A DNA stretch of 64,000 bases from Prevotellaceae bacterium UBA6858 (lineage in GTDB: Bacteria; Bacteroidota; Bacteroidia; Bacteroidales; Bacteroidaceae), in assembly GCA_002451695.1 (NCBI GenBank), contig DKDC01000017.1:46930-110929 (forward strand). Direction: 5' to 3'. Made by a program: the position numbers and the translations under genes. This document shows positions 1 through 8,704 of the stretch, piece by piece. Under the pieces are notes generated by a model. That model saw nothing but the letters and a program-made list of their open reading frames with translations. It did not search any database and was not told the DNA's origin. How positions within the stretch are numbered: the first letter of the stretch is position 1; the number at the start of each line of letters is the position of its first letter.

Positions 1-172
1 GTTTTTCCTACATCAAATGTAATTTTGGGAGTTGGCGGATTGCGCCATTTGTAGGGGCGTATTGCATACGCCCTGTACGCCGCCGCTCGGATCGTGTTGG
101 TGAAATTTGCAAACAAACGCCGCAAAATCACAAAAACGGCGCAATCCTGACGTATGCCATACGCCCCTACGA
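1..172 (-). repeat. Composite intergenic repeat, copy 1 (cut by window start)
   Basis: Only the outermost 13-bp core of the phased array is inside the window (9-21, TACATCAAATGTA on this strand), preceded by the standard spacer. The palindromic-arm module follows: one arm at 51-74 and a second, inverted and slightly degenerate, at 149-170. The flank TTGCGCCATTTGTAGGGG before the first arm is shared with copies 2, 3 and 7. The rest of the gap up to the birA stop holds nothing else I can recognise. Strand is given as the strand on which the array ends in its T-run. Confidence 0.85.
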
Positions 173-237
173 TGGCGAATTTTGTTGATTGATTGTGTTT
201 TGATTGTTGTGGGGCGTGCTACAACGCTCCATACCGC

Positions 238-1089
238 CTAAATCACGAACTCCACTTCCTTGAAACCGTAAACCCTTTCCTTTCCGTCCTCGTCGCGCAA
301 GACGAGGTGTCCGTCTTTTTCCACCCTGTCAAAGCTGGCGCGGAAAATGCCTTTGCTGTCCTTGTATTCGTGCATTCCTTCCTTGCGGTAAAGGTGGGAC
401 ACATATCTTTGGCTTATGCCTTCTGCGCCAAACCTCAATGCGTCGTATTCCACGGCGAACCTCCCGGCTATGGAGTGGAGAATGTCAAGGCGGTTGAGTT
501 CATGCCCCAAGGCGTTCTGCAACGACACGGGATTGGGCGCGCCGCTTGTGAAACGCTTTTGGTTGACGTTCACCCCTATGCCGATTACCATTCTGCGTGT
601 CTTGCCGTTTTCCACGTCGCACTGTATCAGCGTGCCGCTGGCTTTGCCGTTACCTATATATATGTCGTTGGGCCACTTTATGGTAACGTCACCGCAGATT
701 TTCGCCAGCACATGGCGCACTGCCAAGGCGGCGGCCTGAAGCACGCAGAACTGCTTTGCCGGCTCAACGAACCATGCGCGGCAAACAAGGCTGAACGTGA
801 GGTTTTTCCCGCTTTCCGCCTCCCACGAGGTGTTGCCCTGTCCCCTTCCTGCGGTCTGCTCCTCGGCCGACACTATCTGTATCTCGTTCTCGCCGGGCAG
901 GGGGAGGGTGAACGCAAGGTCGTTGGTTGAGGACGTGCGCGGCACGTAAAAGTATGAGAATGTGTACCCGGTCGAGAGCTTCAGCGGAAACAGAAACCAG
1001 AACGAGCGGGTTTGTATCTCCAGTTTTTTGCTTTCGTCCGCTTTTGGGGTTGGGGCAGACGGGAATGTGTTGTAGCTGTTGCCTGACAT
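238..1089 (-). CDS. birA: Biotin--[acetyl-CoA-carboxylase] ligase
   Basis: This enzyme activates biotin with ATP and attaches it to the lysine of biotin carboxyl carrier proteins in the cytoplasm. The catalytic domain shows STND (residues 53-56), the biotinyl-AMP loop GRGQGN (81-86), KWPND with the catalytic lysine (138-142) and GIGVNVN (170-176). There is no N-terminal winged helix, so it is a monofunctional ligase and not a repressor. The first ~48 residues before the usual start of the fold are low in similarity to anything I know. The only later in-frame start before STND is a GTG at the valine of VPRTSSTND, so either the protein has an extension or translation starts there. It lies 41 bases downstream of yraN on the same strand and is probably cotranscribed. 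Confidence 0.93.
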   Translation of the reverse strand: MSGNSYNTFPSAPTPKADESKKLEIQTRSFWFLFPLKLSTGYTFSYFYVPRTSSTNDLAFTLPLPGENEIQIVSAEEQTAGRGQGNTSWEAESGKNLTFSLVCRAWFVEPAKQFCVLQAAALAVRHVLAKICGDVTIKWPNDIYIGNGKASGTLIQCDVENGKTRRMVIGIGVNVNQKRFTSGAPNPVSLQNALGHELNRLDILHSIAGRFAVEYDALRFGAEGISQRYVSHLYRKEGMHEYKDSKGIFRASFDRVEKDGHLVLRDEDGKERVYGFKEVEFVI

Positions 1090-1130
1090 GATATTGTTAG
1101 TATGCTTGCTTTGTCCTTATATATATTGTA

Positions 1131-1508
1131 TCACTTCCCGAAGAAAGTGGGCTGCACTTCAAAGGCGTTTTCTATGTGGCGTATGCTGAAGGGCGGGGCT
1201 GCGCCCGTTACGCTTATTATGTCGAAGCGTATTTGCCGGTCAAGGTCGTTCAGGCTCATGTATGCCTTTGCCGCAGCAACGATGTGCCTGCGCTTTTCCT
1301 TGTCGGCGTGTTCCTCGGGAAGTATCACGTTTGCGTTTGTGAGCGTCTTCACTTCCACGAACACCAGCAGCCCGCGTTTTTGTGCTATTATGTCCACCTC
1401 GAGATGCCCGCACCTCCAGTTGCGCTCAAGAATTGAGTAGTCGCAGAACATAAGAAACCGCGCCGCAGCCTCTTCGCCTTGTCTTCCGAGCAGATTGTGT
1501 TGGGCCAT
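1131..1508 (-). CDS. yraN: YraN family (UPF0102) nuclease-fold protein
   Basis: A 125-residue protein with the YraN pattern: GEEAAARFL near the N-terminus (11-19), LEVDII (36-41) and VFVEVKT (49-55). These supply the D...ExK residues of a PD-(D/E)XK nuclease fold. The family is widespread and its biochemical role is not settled; a part in DNA processing or competence has been suggested. It is the first gene of a minus-strand unit with birA, driven by a -7 box 20 bases upstream of the start codon. Confidence 0.9.
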   Translation of the reverse strand: MAQHNLLGRQGEEAAARFLMFCDYSILERNWRCGHLEVDIIAQKRGLLVFVEVKTLTNANVILPEEHADKEKRRHIVAAAKAYMSLNDLDRQIRFDIISVTGAAPPFSIRHIENAFEVQPTFFGK

Positions 1509-1527
1509 GCCTTTGTGTTAGCGTCTA

Positions 1528-1535
1528 CAAAGGTA
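1528..1535 (-). promoter_or_regulatory. Bacteroidota -7 box for yraN-birA
   Basis: TACCTTTG on the minus strand matches TAnnTTTG and lies 20 bases before the yraN start. Confidence 0.6.
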
Positions 1536-1653
1536 GCAACCTGTTGCGAAAGCAGCAAATCTGTTGTTTTAATATATCTTATTATTGCTTTGCGTGCGTT
1601 ATTTTTATGCCCTGCAAGCCGGAAAAGCTCATTGCGGGCAAATTATAAATGCT

Positions 1654-1661
1654 TATCTTTG
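1654..1661 (+). promoter_or_regulatory. Bacteroidota -7 box for thiamine pyrophosphokinase
   Basis: TATCTTTG matches TAnnTTTG, with a TTG about 19 bases upstream as a possible -33 element. It predicts a leader of roughly 90 bases to the preferred ATG. I see no THI-box-like structure in that leader. Confidence 0.6.
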
Positions 1662-1754
1662 CAGTCCTTTTGACAGTTTGTCTATAGTGGTGGCTGCGGC
1701 AACAGCAAAAACAAAATAGTCTTGGCTGAAAAAATAATATATAAACCGGAAGAT

Positions 1755-2399
1755 ATGCAGGAACAGACTTTTTCCCTGCGGGATTACGTTCCGCAGGCTG
1801 TGGTTTTGGCAAACGGAGAATGGCCGGGGATGGAAATTGTGAGGGATTGGATTGCGCGGGCCGCATATACGGTGTGCTGCGACGGGGCTGCCGAAAAGGC
1901 CAACGCGGCGGGCATTGCGCTTGATGCCGTTGTGGGGGACGGCGACTCACTGTCGGCGGCGATGAAAAGGAAATACGCAAAAATTCTGTATTTGGAGCGT
2001 GAGCAGGAATTCAACGACCAGACAAAGGCCGTGAGGTTTCTGAAGTCAAGGGGAATGAGCCGCATTGTGATTATCGGGGCTACTGGAAAGCGCGAGGACC
2101 ATACGCTTGGCAACATCAGCCTTCTTGTGCATTATCTGCAGCATGGCGTTTGGGCGGTGATGCCAACCGACTACGGCGTGTTCATACCGTGCCGGGACGA
2201 AGCGGTGTTTGCGGTAAAGAAAGGGCAGCAGGTTTCGGTTTTCAATTTCAACGCAACGCATATGAAATTCAAGAACCTGAAATATAATTGCTACGACTTT
2301 GATATGTTTTGGCAAGGCACGCTCAACGAAGCGACTGCCGACAGGATAGAGATAAGCGCAAGCGGCTGCTATCTTGTGTATCTTGCTTACCGCGATTAG
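1755..2399 (+). CDS. Thiamine pyrophosphokinase
   Basis: Transfers pyrophosphate from ATP to thiamine to make the cofactor thiamine diphosphate. Family motifs are CDGAA (42-46 from this ATG), VGDGDSL (60-66, metal binding), NDQTKA (87-92) and GATGKREDHTLGN (108-120). At 214 residues it has the usual bacterial length. An in-frame TTG 33 bases upstream would add 11 residues; I prefer the ATG because the family normally begins a few residues before the first strand (QAVVLANGE). It converges with tadA with only 33 bases between the stops. Confidence 0.9.
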   Translation: MQEQTFSLRDYVPQAVVLANGEWPGMEIVRDWIARAAYTVCCDGAAEKANAAGIALDAVVGDGDSLSAAMKRKYAKILYLEREQEFNDQTKAVRFLKSRGMSRIVIIGATGKREDHTLGNISLLVHYLQHGVWAVMPTDYGVFIPCRDEAVFAVKKGQQVSVFNFNATHMKFKNLKYNCYDFDMFWQGTLNEATADRIEISASGCYLVYLAYRD

Positions 2400-2432
2400 G
2401 CACGGAGGGAAAAGGGCGGGTGTTGCCGCGCC

Positions 2433-2873
2433 TCATCTTTTTGATGCAAAAAAAGTTTTCATTATTTCGGCGCATTCGTCTGCAAGCACGCCGGCAGTAA
2501 CCTTTGTTCTGGGATGGAGCGGATTGGGCGAAAGCCGCGTGTAGCCGCGTTTGAGGTCGGCTGCCCCATAAACCAGCCGCCCGAGCTGCGCCCAGCCCAA
2601 TGCGCCGGCGCACATAAAGCAAGGCTCAACCGTTACGTAGAGCGTGCATTCGTCAAGATATTTTCCGCCAAGGTAGTTTGCGGCGGCCGTAACGGCTTGC
2701 ATTTCGGCGTGGGCCGTTACGTCGTTAAGGGTTTCCGTAAGATTATGGGCGCGGCCTATCACCCTGCCTTTGCAAACCGCCACCGCGCCGACGGGAACTT
2801 CATCTTCTTCGGCGGCGTTGCGTGCCTCTGCGATTGCAAGGCGCATATATTTCTCGTCATCGTTTGCTGTCAT
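2433..2873 (-). CDS. tadA: tRNA-specific adenosine deaminase
   Basis: Converts A34 to inosine in the tRNA-Arg(ACG) anticodon. The zinc-binding deaminase motifs are present: HAE (55-57, with the proton-shuttle glutamate) and PCFMC (84-88, with two cysteine ligands). Length 146 is normal. The -7 box lies only 5 bases upstream of the first ATG, so transcription should start at or next to this ATG. Either the mRNA is leaderless or translation begins at Met10 (position 2846), which lies in the family's conserved N-terminal helix. Confidence 0.93.
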   Translation of the reverse strand: MTANDDEKYMRLAIAEARNAAEEDEVPVGAVAVCKGRVIGRAHNLTETLNDVTAHAEMQAVTAAANYLGGKYLDECTLYVTVEPCFMCAGALGWAQLGRLVYGAADLKRGYTRLSPNPLHPRTKVTAGVLADECAEIMKTFFASKR

Positions 2874-2877
2874 GCCG

Positions 2878-2885
2878 CAAAGTTA
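2878..2885 (-). promoter_or_regulatory. -7 box abutting the tadA start codon
   Basis: TAACTTTG on the minus strand, separated from the first tadA ATG by four bases. It forms a divergent pair with the MATE promoter about 35 bases away. Confidence 0.65.
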
Positions 2886-2917
2886 GCTGATTTGCCGTAC
2901 AACGCGGGGATTTTCGC

Positions 2918-2925
2918 TAATTTTG
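2918..2925 (+). promoter_or_regulatory. -7 box for the MATE exporter
   Basis: TAATTTTG, with TTTG about 23 bases upstream as a possible -33 element. It places transcription start near 2932, after the upstream TTG start but before the ATG at 2953, which settles the start choice. Confidence 0.65.
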
Positions 2926-2952
2926 CACCTTGAAAAAACACTTGGGCAGCAA

Positions 2953-4287
2953 ATGGAACTCAAAACGCCAACTTACAGTGAAACCGCGAACGGCATAATG
3001 CGCATAGCCGTCCCTGCCATTGTTTCTAACATTTCCGTTCCGCTGCTGTCGCTTGTTGACACTGCGATAACCGGGCATCTCGGCTCGCAGGTCTATCTTG
3101 GCGCGATTGCCGTGGGAGGGATGATTTTCAATGTGCTTTACTGGCTTATGGGTTTCCTGAGAATGGGGACGAGCGGGCTTACGGCGCAGGATTTCGGCCG
3201 CGGGGATTCTCGCGGAATGGCGTTGCAGTTTTCCCGGGCGTTGTTTCTGGCTTTGGGCATAGGTTTGCTTTTCGTTTTGGCAAGCCCGTGGCTGTGCCGT
3301 GCGGCGTTTGCGCTGATAAACTGCCCCGCAGGGGTCGGAGAGCCTGCCGTTGCGTATTTCAGGATATGCATACTCGGTGCGCCGGCGGTTCTTGGAATTT
3401 ACGCTTTCTCGGGCTGGTTTCTCGGGATGCAGAACTCCGTAGCCCCCATGTCGGTTGCCATAGCGCAGAACGTGGCTAACCTTGCGGCGAGTTTGCTGTT
3501 TGTGTATGTTCTGGATATGAAGGTGGAGGGCGTGGCTGCCGGAACGGTTGTCGGCGAATACGTTGGCTTTGCGCTTTGCTGCCTTGTGTTCCGTGCAAGG
3601 TATTCAGCCGCCTTGCCAAGGGTTGGGATGGCTGAAATTATGAACCGCAGCGCGCTCGCCAAGTTCTTCAACGTAAATCGCGACATATTTCTCCGCACGC
3701 TGCTGTATGTTGCCGTGATGTCGTGGTTTACCGTCAGCGGCGCAAGGATGAACGCCACAATTCTTGCCGCCAATGCCTTGCTAATGCAGTTGTTTGTCAT
3801 ATTTTCGTACATAAGCGACGGACTTGCTTTCTCGGCTGAAGCCCTGTCGGGCAAGTATGTCGGTGCGCGTAATCCTGGAGCTTTTGCAAGAATGATTAAG
3901 GTTTCTGCGGCGATGTGCGCAGTTGCCGCGCTGCTGTTCTCGTGCGTTTATGCTGCGGGCGGTGCGGAATTTTTGTCGCTGCTCACAGACAATGGCGCAA
4001 CGGTTGCGGCGGCTGTGGAGTACCTGCCATTCGCGGCGGCGATACCTGTTGTCTCTGCGGCTGCCTTTCTGCTCGATGGCGTGTTTGTCGGGGCTGTAGC
4101 GTCAAGGTTCATGCTGCTGTCGGCAATTGTTTCGGCGGCGGTTTTCTTCGGTTTGCTTTTCACGCTTAGGGAAGACTGGGGCAACTACGCCCTTTGGACG
4201 GCTTTCATATCCTTTCTTGCCATGCGTTCGCTTGCCATGGCGGTTTTGTTCCGCCCCATGAGGCGGCGGGCTTTCCGCACAGCATGA
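2953..4287 (+). CDS. MATE family efflux transporter (DinF-like)
   Basis: A 444-residue integral membrane protein with about twelve hydrophobic segments in two similar halves, the layout of MATE exporters. The N-terminal pattern (AVPAIVSNISVPLLSLVDTA, then GHLGS) is typical of the DinF branch. MATE proteins export cationic drugs or metabolites against Na+ or H+; the substrate here is unknown. An in-frame TTG ten codons upstream is rejected because the promoter box lies just before it. A strong bidirectional terminator follows the stop. Confidence 0.9.
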   Translation: MELKTPTYSETANGIMRIAVPAIVSNISVPLLSLVDTAITGHLGSQVYLGAIAVGGMIFNVLYWLMGFLRMGTSGLTAQDFGRGDSRGMALQFSRALFLALGIGLLFVLASPWLCRAAFALINCPAGVGEPAVAYFRICILGAPAVLGIYAFSGWFLGMQNSVAPMSVAIAQNVANLAASLLFVYVLDMKVEGVAAGTVVGEYVGFALCCLVFRARYSAALPRVGMAEIMNRSALAKFFNVNRDIFLRTLLYVAVMSWFTVSGARMNATILAANALLMQLFVIFSYISDGLAFSAEALSGKYVGARNPGAFARMIKVSAAMCAVAALLFSCVYAAGGAEFLSLLTDNGATVAAAVEYLPFAAAIPVVSAAAFLLDGVFVGAVASRFMLLSAIVSAAVFFGLLFTLREDWGNYALWTAFISFLAMRSLAMAVLFRPMRRRAFRTA

Positions 4288-4296
4288 AAAATGCCG

Positions 4297-4339
4297 CAGC
4301 AGAATGCCGCAACATCTGTCTTGTTGCGGCATTCTGCTG
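4297..4339. terminator. Bidirectional terminator between MATE gene and glycosidase
   Basis: An 18-bp perfect stem (CAGCAGAATGCCGCAACA and its complement) with a short loop lies between two convergent stop codons. A-rich sequence on the left and T-containing sequence on the right suit termination in both directions. Confidence 0.75.
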
Positions 4340-4345
4340 TGATTG

Positions 4346-6382
4346 TCATTTGCCTTGTGGGAACGCGGATATTCTCAGTCTCGCCGCGCCCATAGGTATA
4401 AGCTCTATGTCGTATTTCCCGCTGCTTTGTGCGGCGGTTGCATCGGGAAGCGGGGCGCACAGCCCGTATTTGTCGATGCCCCAGCTTGGGATTTTCCTGC
4501 CTTTTGCCTTGAACACCAAGGGAACGTCCGTAGAGACAAAGGGGTTTGCGTTTTCTTTCACGCTTTCCTTTTTCACAAGTTTTATGGGCTCGTTCAGGCA
4601 AAGGGCGTAGTTCCAATCTGACGCGGGGTGGATAAGCCACGTGGGCCATTTGGTCGTGTCCGCGCCCTTTTGCCATTTAGAATCGCCTATTGCCGTCTTG
4701 TCGCTTTCCTTTCTCTCGTTCTTTTCGTCTATGCGCAGCGAGAGGGTAAGCGGACCGTAGTCCACGCTCACCGAGTTCTGGTTTGTAGGCCAGCAGCGCA
4801 GGCTTATGTTCATCGGGAAGTAGAGCTCCACGCAGTCGCCGTTTTTCCATTCGCGGTCAATCCGCAGGTACTTGCCGCTTTCAGGGTTGCACTCCACTGT
4901 GTTGCCGTTTACGCTTGCCGTTGCATTGCGCGTCCACGACGGCACTCGCACATACAGCGGGAACGACACTTTCTTCTTTGTGGACACTGTTAGCTTTATC
5001 TTGCTGTCGAACGGATATCCGGTTTCTTCGGTGAGGGTTATTTCGCGCCCCTCGCCGCCCACTTTCGCCTTTGCCTCGCACGCGCCGAAAAGCACGGTGG
5101 CAAGTCCGCCGTCGTTTGTGGCGAGCACAAGGTGTTGTGCGTAGTATGGCCAGCCGAAGCCGTGGTTGTGCTGGCAGCAGCGGCTGCTGAACGGGTTCAT
5201 TGCAAGGAACGGTCCTTCGTTCTGCACTCCCGGGCTGTGGTTTTTCTCATCGCTAACAACCATATTGGCGCAGGTGAGGTAGCGCAGGGCTTTGTAGTCG
5301 GGGCTGAATGCGGCGGGAAAACTGTTGAACGCCACGTCCTCGCAGTTTTCCGCCCAACAGGGGTCGCCGGTTGTGAGCAGGAGTATCTCGTCTGTGGCCA
5401 TTTGCTCGGCAAAGCCGCAGGTTTCCGTGCCTTGTCGCGGGTCGATGTATCCCATACGGGCGTTTTCATCGGCGGCGAACATCCCGCCGGGCATCTGTCC
5501 GAATATGCGCCTCACGAGCTGCTGGTCGTTGTATGTGGCGCGGAGCAGCGAACTGTCTTTCTTGAACAGGAAATATTCCGCCGGCTCCCTCACGCCCTGC
5601 GCTATGTTCACGTTGTGCCAGTTGGGCAGGTTCTGCGCCTGTGTCCAGTCGGCGGTGCAGCGGTGCAGCTTGTCGGCGAGCTTCAGCAGTTCGCTGTCGC
5701 CAGTGCGGTTGTAGAGCCACACCACACTCCACAGGTTGTCCCCTCCGCGTGAGTTCTCCCAGTATTTGCGCAGGAACTTGTCGTCGGGCACAGTGAGCTG
5801 GTAGTGGAAGTATTTGGTCATGAAGTCGATTACGCGCTTGTCGCCGCTGTATTCGTAGTAGTCCTGCAACAGCCACAGCACAATCATGTTCGCCCAATAA
5901 TGGTCGAGCCCTTCCTCCTCTGGACCGAAGTCGCCGTTGGCTTTCTGGCTTTTCAGCATTGCGTCAATCCACAGCCGGCTCTCCTTCTGCATATCCTTGC
6001 GCCCGAGAATCCACGCCATGCTCGAATATCCGCGCAGCCAGTAAGGCACTTCCTCCCAGCCCCATTTGCCGCCGGAGCAAAGCCATGCGTTGTCGTCCTT
6101 TTGAAGCCACGCGCTTATTTCGCCAAGATGCCCGCAAAGACCGTCGGCCTGCAGGTTGAGCTGCGTGAGAATCCAGCCCTGCGGCTTTATGCTGCCGGTG
6201 GGCAGTTTTATGAAGGACGACTGCACAAGCGGGGCTTTGTTGGCAGGGTAGTGGGGTGATACCGCCGTAATGTCCGGGCGGTCAACGGTTCTCACGCTTT
6301 CTGCGCTTGCCGTTGCGGCGGAGAGCGAGCCGAGCAGCGCAAATGCGCCGATAACGGATTTCAGTTTGTTAGCTTTGGTCAT
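4346..6382 (-). CDS. Secreted GH127-type glycoside hydrolase (beta-L-arabinofuranosidase-like)
   Basis: A 678-residue protein with a signal peptide (hydrophobic stretch ending in ATASAES, cleavage near residue 27) and a large (alpha/alpha)6-type barrel. It carries the GH127 (DUF1680) zinc site: ETC (E320, C322) and a double cysteine, RCCQHNHG (C402, C403). In characterised GH127 enzymes the first of the paired cysteines is the nucleophile; E306 is at the right distance to be the acid/base. Beta-rich C-terminal domains follow. The likely substrate is a terminal beta-L-arabinofuranoside, though related families act on other sugars. There is no SusC/SusD pair or other carbohydrate gene beside it, so it is not part of a visible polysaccharide locus. 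Confidence 0.82.
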   Translation of the reverse strand: MTKANKLKSVIGAFALLGSLSAATASAESVRTVDRPDITAVSPHYPANKAPLVQSSFIKLPTGSIKPQGWILTQLNLQADGLCGHLGEISAWLQKDDNAWLCSGGKWGWEEVPYWLRGYSSMAWILGRKDMQKESRLWIDAMLKSQKANGDFGPEEEGLDHYWANMIVLWLLQDYYEYSGDKRVIDFMTKYFHYQLTVPDDKFLRKYWENSRGGDNLWSVVWLYNRTGDSELLKLADKLHRCTADWTQAQNLPNWHNVNIAQGVREPAEYFLFKKDSSLLRATYNDQQLVRRIFGQMPGGMFAADENARMGYIDPRQGTETCGFAEQMATDEILLLTTGDPCWAENCEDVAFNSFPAAFSPDYKALRYLTCANMVVSDEKNHSPGVQNEGPFLAMNPFSSRCCQHNHGFGWPYYAQHLVLATNDGGLATVLFGACEAKAKVGGEGREITLTEETGYPFDSKIKLTVSTKKKVSFPLYVRVPSWTRNATASVNGNTVECNPESGKYLRIDREWKNGDCVELYFPMNISLRCWPTNQNSVSVDYGPLTLSLRIDEKNERKESDKTAIGDSKWQKGADTTKWPTWLIHPASDWNYALCLNEPIKLVKKESVKENANPFVSTDVPLVFKAKGRKIPSWGIDKYGLCAPLPDATAAQSSGKYDIELIPMGAARLRISAFPQGK

Positions 6383-6416
6383 GCAGTGTAATGTTGTTTG
6401 CGTAATTTTAATATTG

Positions 6417-6424
6417 CAAATATA
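6417..6424 (-). promoter_or_regulatory. -7 box for the GH127 gene
   Basis: TATATTTG on the minus strand, about 35 bases before the start codon. Confidence 0.6.
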
Positions 6425-6624
6425 AGTCTTTTTGCGCGAATGCTTCCACGGAGTGTTGTTTTTGTCTCATTTGCGGTGGGAGCATGGCAGTGTGCTTCTC
6501 TCGGCATCCCACGGCGAAAGTCCATCCCCAAACCAAAAATTTCGAAAAATGCTGAAAATCAAAAGTATATACTGTTTTGAAGTGTTTTTGTAAGTTGTTG
6601 GAAAACAGGAATTTGGAAGTGACG

Positions 6625-6843
6625 AAAAAAGGTCTGATGTAGAAAAAATTATGTCTGATATAATTTTTTCTATGTCCTATGTAGTTTTTCCTACATCAAA
6701 TGTAATTTTCATGGCTTTTGTTTTGCGCCATTTGTAGGGGCGTATGGCATACGCCCTGTACGCCACCGCTTGAACCGCACCGCAAACCTCCGCTGCGACA
6801 TTGCAAATCGGCACACTTCAGGGCGTATGCAATACGCCCCTAC
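6625..6843 (-). repeat. Composite intergenic repeat, copy 2 (full length)
   Basis: A complete copy. Array cores on this coordinate scale are 6631-6641 (terminal unit after the A-run), 6650-6662, 6671-6683 and 6692-6704, each separated by 8 bases. The arm module follows with arms at 6734-6757 and 6820-6843 around ~62 bases that also resemble copies 4 and 11. It occupies most of the gap between the DUF975 gene and the GH127 promoter; the remaining bases carry no feature I can see. Confidence 0.92.
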
Positions 6844-6957
6844 AAGCGGTGCAATTTGTTGAATGATTGGCTGCCGCGTATTTGTATGGTATTGCGTACG
6901 CTCACATTCCGCCACACGAACCGCACAAATCAATGCCGCTCCACGGATTGTTGACTC

Positions 6958-7611
6958 TTAAAGGTCGCCACGCGGCGGAGTGGGGCGGTTTCGCTTTTCC
7001 TCCTCGAGCAGCTCGTGATAAAACGCCGCCTTTGCCGTGCTGTAATATGGCACAAGCCACAGGAAGCCGATGCCGAAAGTGAGAAGCGACAAAAGCCACC
7101 ATCCTATGAAACTGAGCGAGAACAGGAAAAAGTCGAGCTTGTGGCCGTCCATCAGCTTTGAGCTGCGCGTTATAGCCGCATCGTAGCTCAAGCCAGGCTC
7201 ATCGTTCAGCACGAATACTGTCATGGTGTAGGATAGTGCCTTTATTATTCCGGGTATTACAAAAAGCAAACTCCACAACACTGTGTATATCCCCTGTATG
7301 AGCAGTGTTAGGAACACCCTGCCGAAATCCCTGTAGCCGTCGAAAAGGTTTGACATCCTGACCCGTTCGCCCCACCCGCGAAAGGCGTTGAGGAACAGGA
7401 CGGCGAAACCGTATGAAAGCGGGATTAGGGCAAGGCTGGCAACGAGTCCCAGAGTGTTGTGCAGCGGGTTGGGATGCCTCGGGTCGCCTCCCGCAACTAC
7501 GGAAACAACTATGGTTATCACGTAGAACACGAATGTAAGCCCCACGTATTGCCCCCAGTTGCCGTCAAGCACCTTCAGGGCGGAATTTTTCATTTCACTG
7601 AAACTTCTCAT
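6958..7611 (-). CDS. DUF975 family membrane protein
   Basis: A 217-residue protein with four to five hydrophobic segments. It has the DUF975 hallmarks: an N-terminal amphipathic stretch with a KVLDGNWG-like sequence, a segment around NAFRGWGERVRMSNLFDGY, and SYTMTVFVLNDEPGLSYDAAITRS followed by a final hydrophobic pair. No function is established for the family. Start chosen at MRSFSEMKN; an upstream ATG would overlap ilvE. It lies 28 bases downstream of ilvE on the same strand. Confidence 0.8.
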   Translation of the reverse strand: MRSFSEMKNSALKVLDGNWGQYVGLTFVFYVITIVVSVVAGGDPRHPNPLHNTLGLVASLALIPLSYGFAVLFLNAFRGWGERVRMSNLFDGYRDFGRVFLTLLIQGIYTVLWSLLFVIPGIIKALSYTMTVFVLNDEPGLSYDAAITRSSKLMDGHKLDFFLFSLSFIGWWLLSLLTFGIGFLWLVPYYSTAKAAFYHELLEEEKRNRPTPPRGDL

Positions 7612-7639
7612 GGCATATAAAATTATGAATGTTGTTCTC

Positions 7640-8662
7640 TCAGTCAAGCACCGTTACCCAATTGTGCGTGTCGGGCTCTTCGCCGAGCTGTATTGCGCGC
7701 AGGGTGTGATAGAGCTTTGTGCTCCAAGGCCCGGGCTTCCCGTCCTTGCTTATAACGTAGCTCTTGCCCCGCTCGAGGTCGTCGATTTTCTCTATCGGGC
7801 TGATTACGGCGGCAGTGCCGCAAGCCCCCGCCTCCTCGAACGTGTCGAGCTCCTCTTCGGGAATGGGGCGCACCTCAACTTTCATGCCAAGGTCTTTGGC
7901 GAGCTGCTGCAGGCTGTTGTTGGTTATGGAGGGAAGCACGGACGACGACTTGGGCGTGATGTAGGTGTTGTTCTTTATTCCGAAGAAGTTTGCCGCGCCG
8001 CACTCGTCGATGTATTTCTTTTCCTTTGCGTCGAGATAGAACTCGCACGAATATCCTTTTTCGTGGGCGATGTTGTTTGCCACAAGGCTTGCCGCATAGT
8101 TGCCGCCAACCTTGTAGCGTCCCGTGCCGAGCGGTGCGGCGCGGTCGAAATCGCGTATTATGACGTAGTTGGAGCTTGCGAACCCGCCCTTGAAGTAAGG
8201 GCCTACGGGGGTTACGAAAATGAGGAACATATACTCGCTTGCGGGGTGTACGCCCACCTGTGCGCTCGTGCCGATGAGCAGCGGCCTTATATATAATGAG
8301 GCGTCATGGCCGTATGGCGGCACAAACTCGCGGTTAAGCTCCACGACCTTCACAACCATCTTCTCGAACAAGTCTGTGGGCAGTTCGGGCATCATGATGC
8401 CGCGGCAGGTGCTCTGCAGACGCTCGGCGTTAGCCCTCATGCGGAATATCCTCACCTTGCCGTCCTTGCAGCCGTGGGCCTTCAGCCCCTCGAAAGCCTC
8501 CTGCCCGTAGTGCAGGCAGGTGGCGGCCATGTGTATGTTGAGCGTCGTGTCTGACGACACCTCTATCTCGCCCCATTTGCCGTTGCGGTAGCAGCAGCGC
8601 ACATTGTAGTTTGTGGGGATATAGCCGAATTTAAGATTTTGCCAGTCAATATTCTTTTCCAT
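7640..8662 (-). CDS. ilvE: Branched-chain amino acid aminotransferase
   Basis: PLP-dependent fold-type IV transaminase that makes leucine, isoleucine and valine from their 2-oxo acids with glutamate. The PLP lysine is K184 in GRYKVGGNYAAS, and the cofactor-binding segment ECGAANFF lies at 220-227. The length of 340 residues and the N-terminal sequence fit the eukaryote/Bacteroidota-type branch. Its promoter box lies 35 bases upstream. It is followed by the DUF975 gene. Confidence 0.95.
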   Translation of the reverse strand: MEKNIDWQNLKFGYIPTNYNVRCCYRNGKWGEIEVSSDTTLNIHMAATCLHYGQEAFEGLKAHGCKDGKVRIFRMRANAERLQSTCRGIMMPELPTDLFEKMVVKVVELNREFVPPYGHDASLYIRPLLIGTSAQVGVHPASEYMFLIFVTPVGPYFKGGFASSNYVIIRDFDRAAPLGTGRYKVGGNYAASLVANNIAHEKGYSCEFYLDAKEKKYIDECGAANFFGIKNNTYITPKSSSVLPSITNNSLQQLAKDLGMKVEVRPIPEEELDTFEEAGACGTAAVISPIEKIDDLERGKSYVISKDGKPGPWSTKLYHTLRAIQLGEEPDTHNWVTVLD

Positions 8663-8696
8663 GTTGCATTTTATTTTCCAATTGTCTATTCAACCA

Positions 8697-8704
8697 CAAA
8701 ATTA
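8697..8704 (-). promoter_or_regulatory. -7 box for ilvE
   Basis: TAATTTTG on the minus strand, 35 bases before the start codon. Confidence 0.6.

Noticed and set aside
1509..1754. A TPP riboswitch ahead of thiamine pyrophosphokinase
   Set aside because: I looked for the conserved CUGAGA and ACCUGAUC-type boxes and did not find them.
4346..6382. A polysaccharide utilisation locus around the GH127 gene
   Set aside because: There are no SusC/SusD homologues, sensors or further carbohydrate enzymes within reach.
6709..6954. Open frames across the palindromic-arm module (with residues such as HTPCTPP, AYAIRPY, MPYAPTNGAK)
   Set aside because: The same peptide strings appear in several frames and at several copies because the DNA repeats; they stop at the module edges and have no start context. 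Similar artefacts recur at copies 3, 4, 5, 7 and 10.
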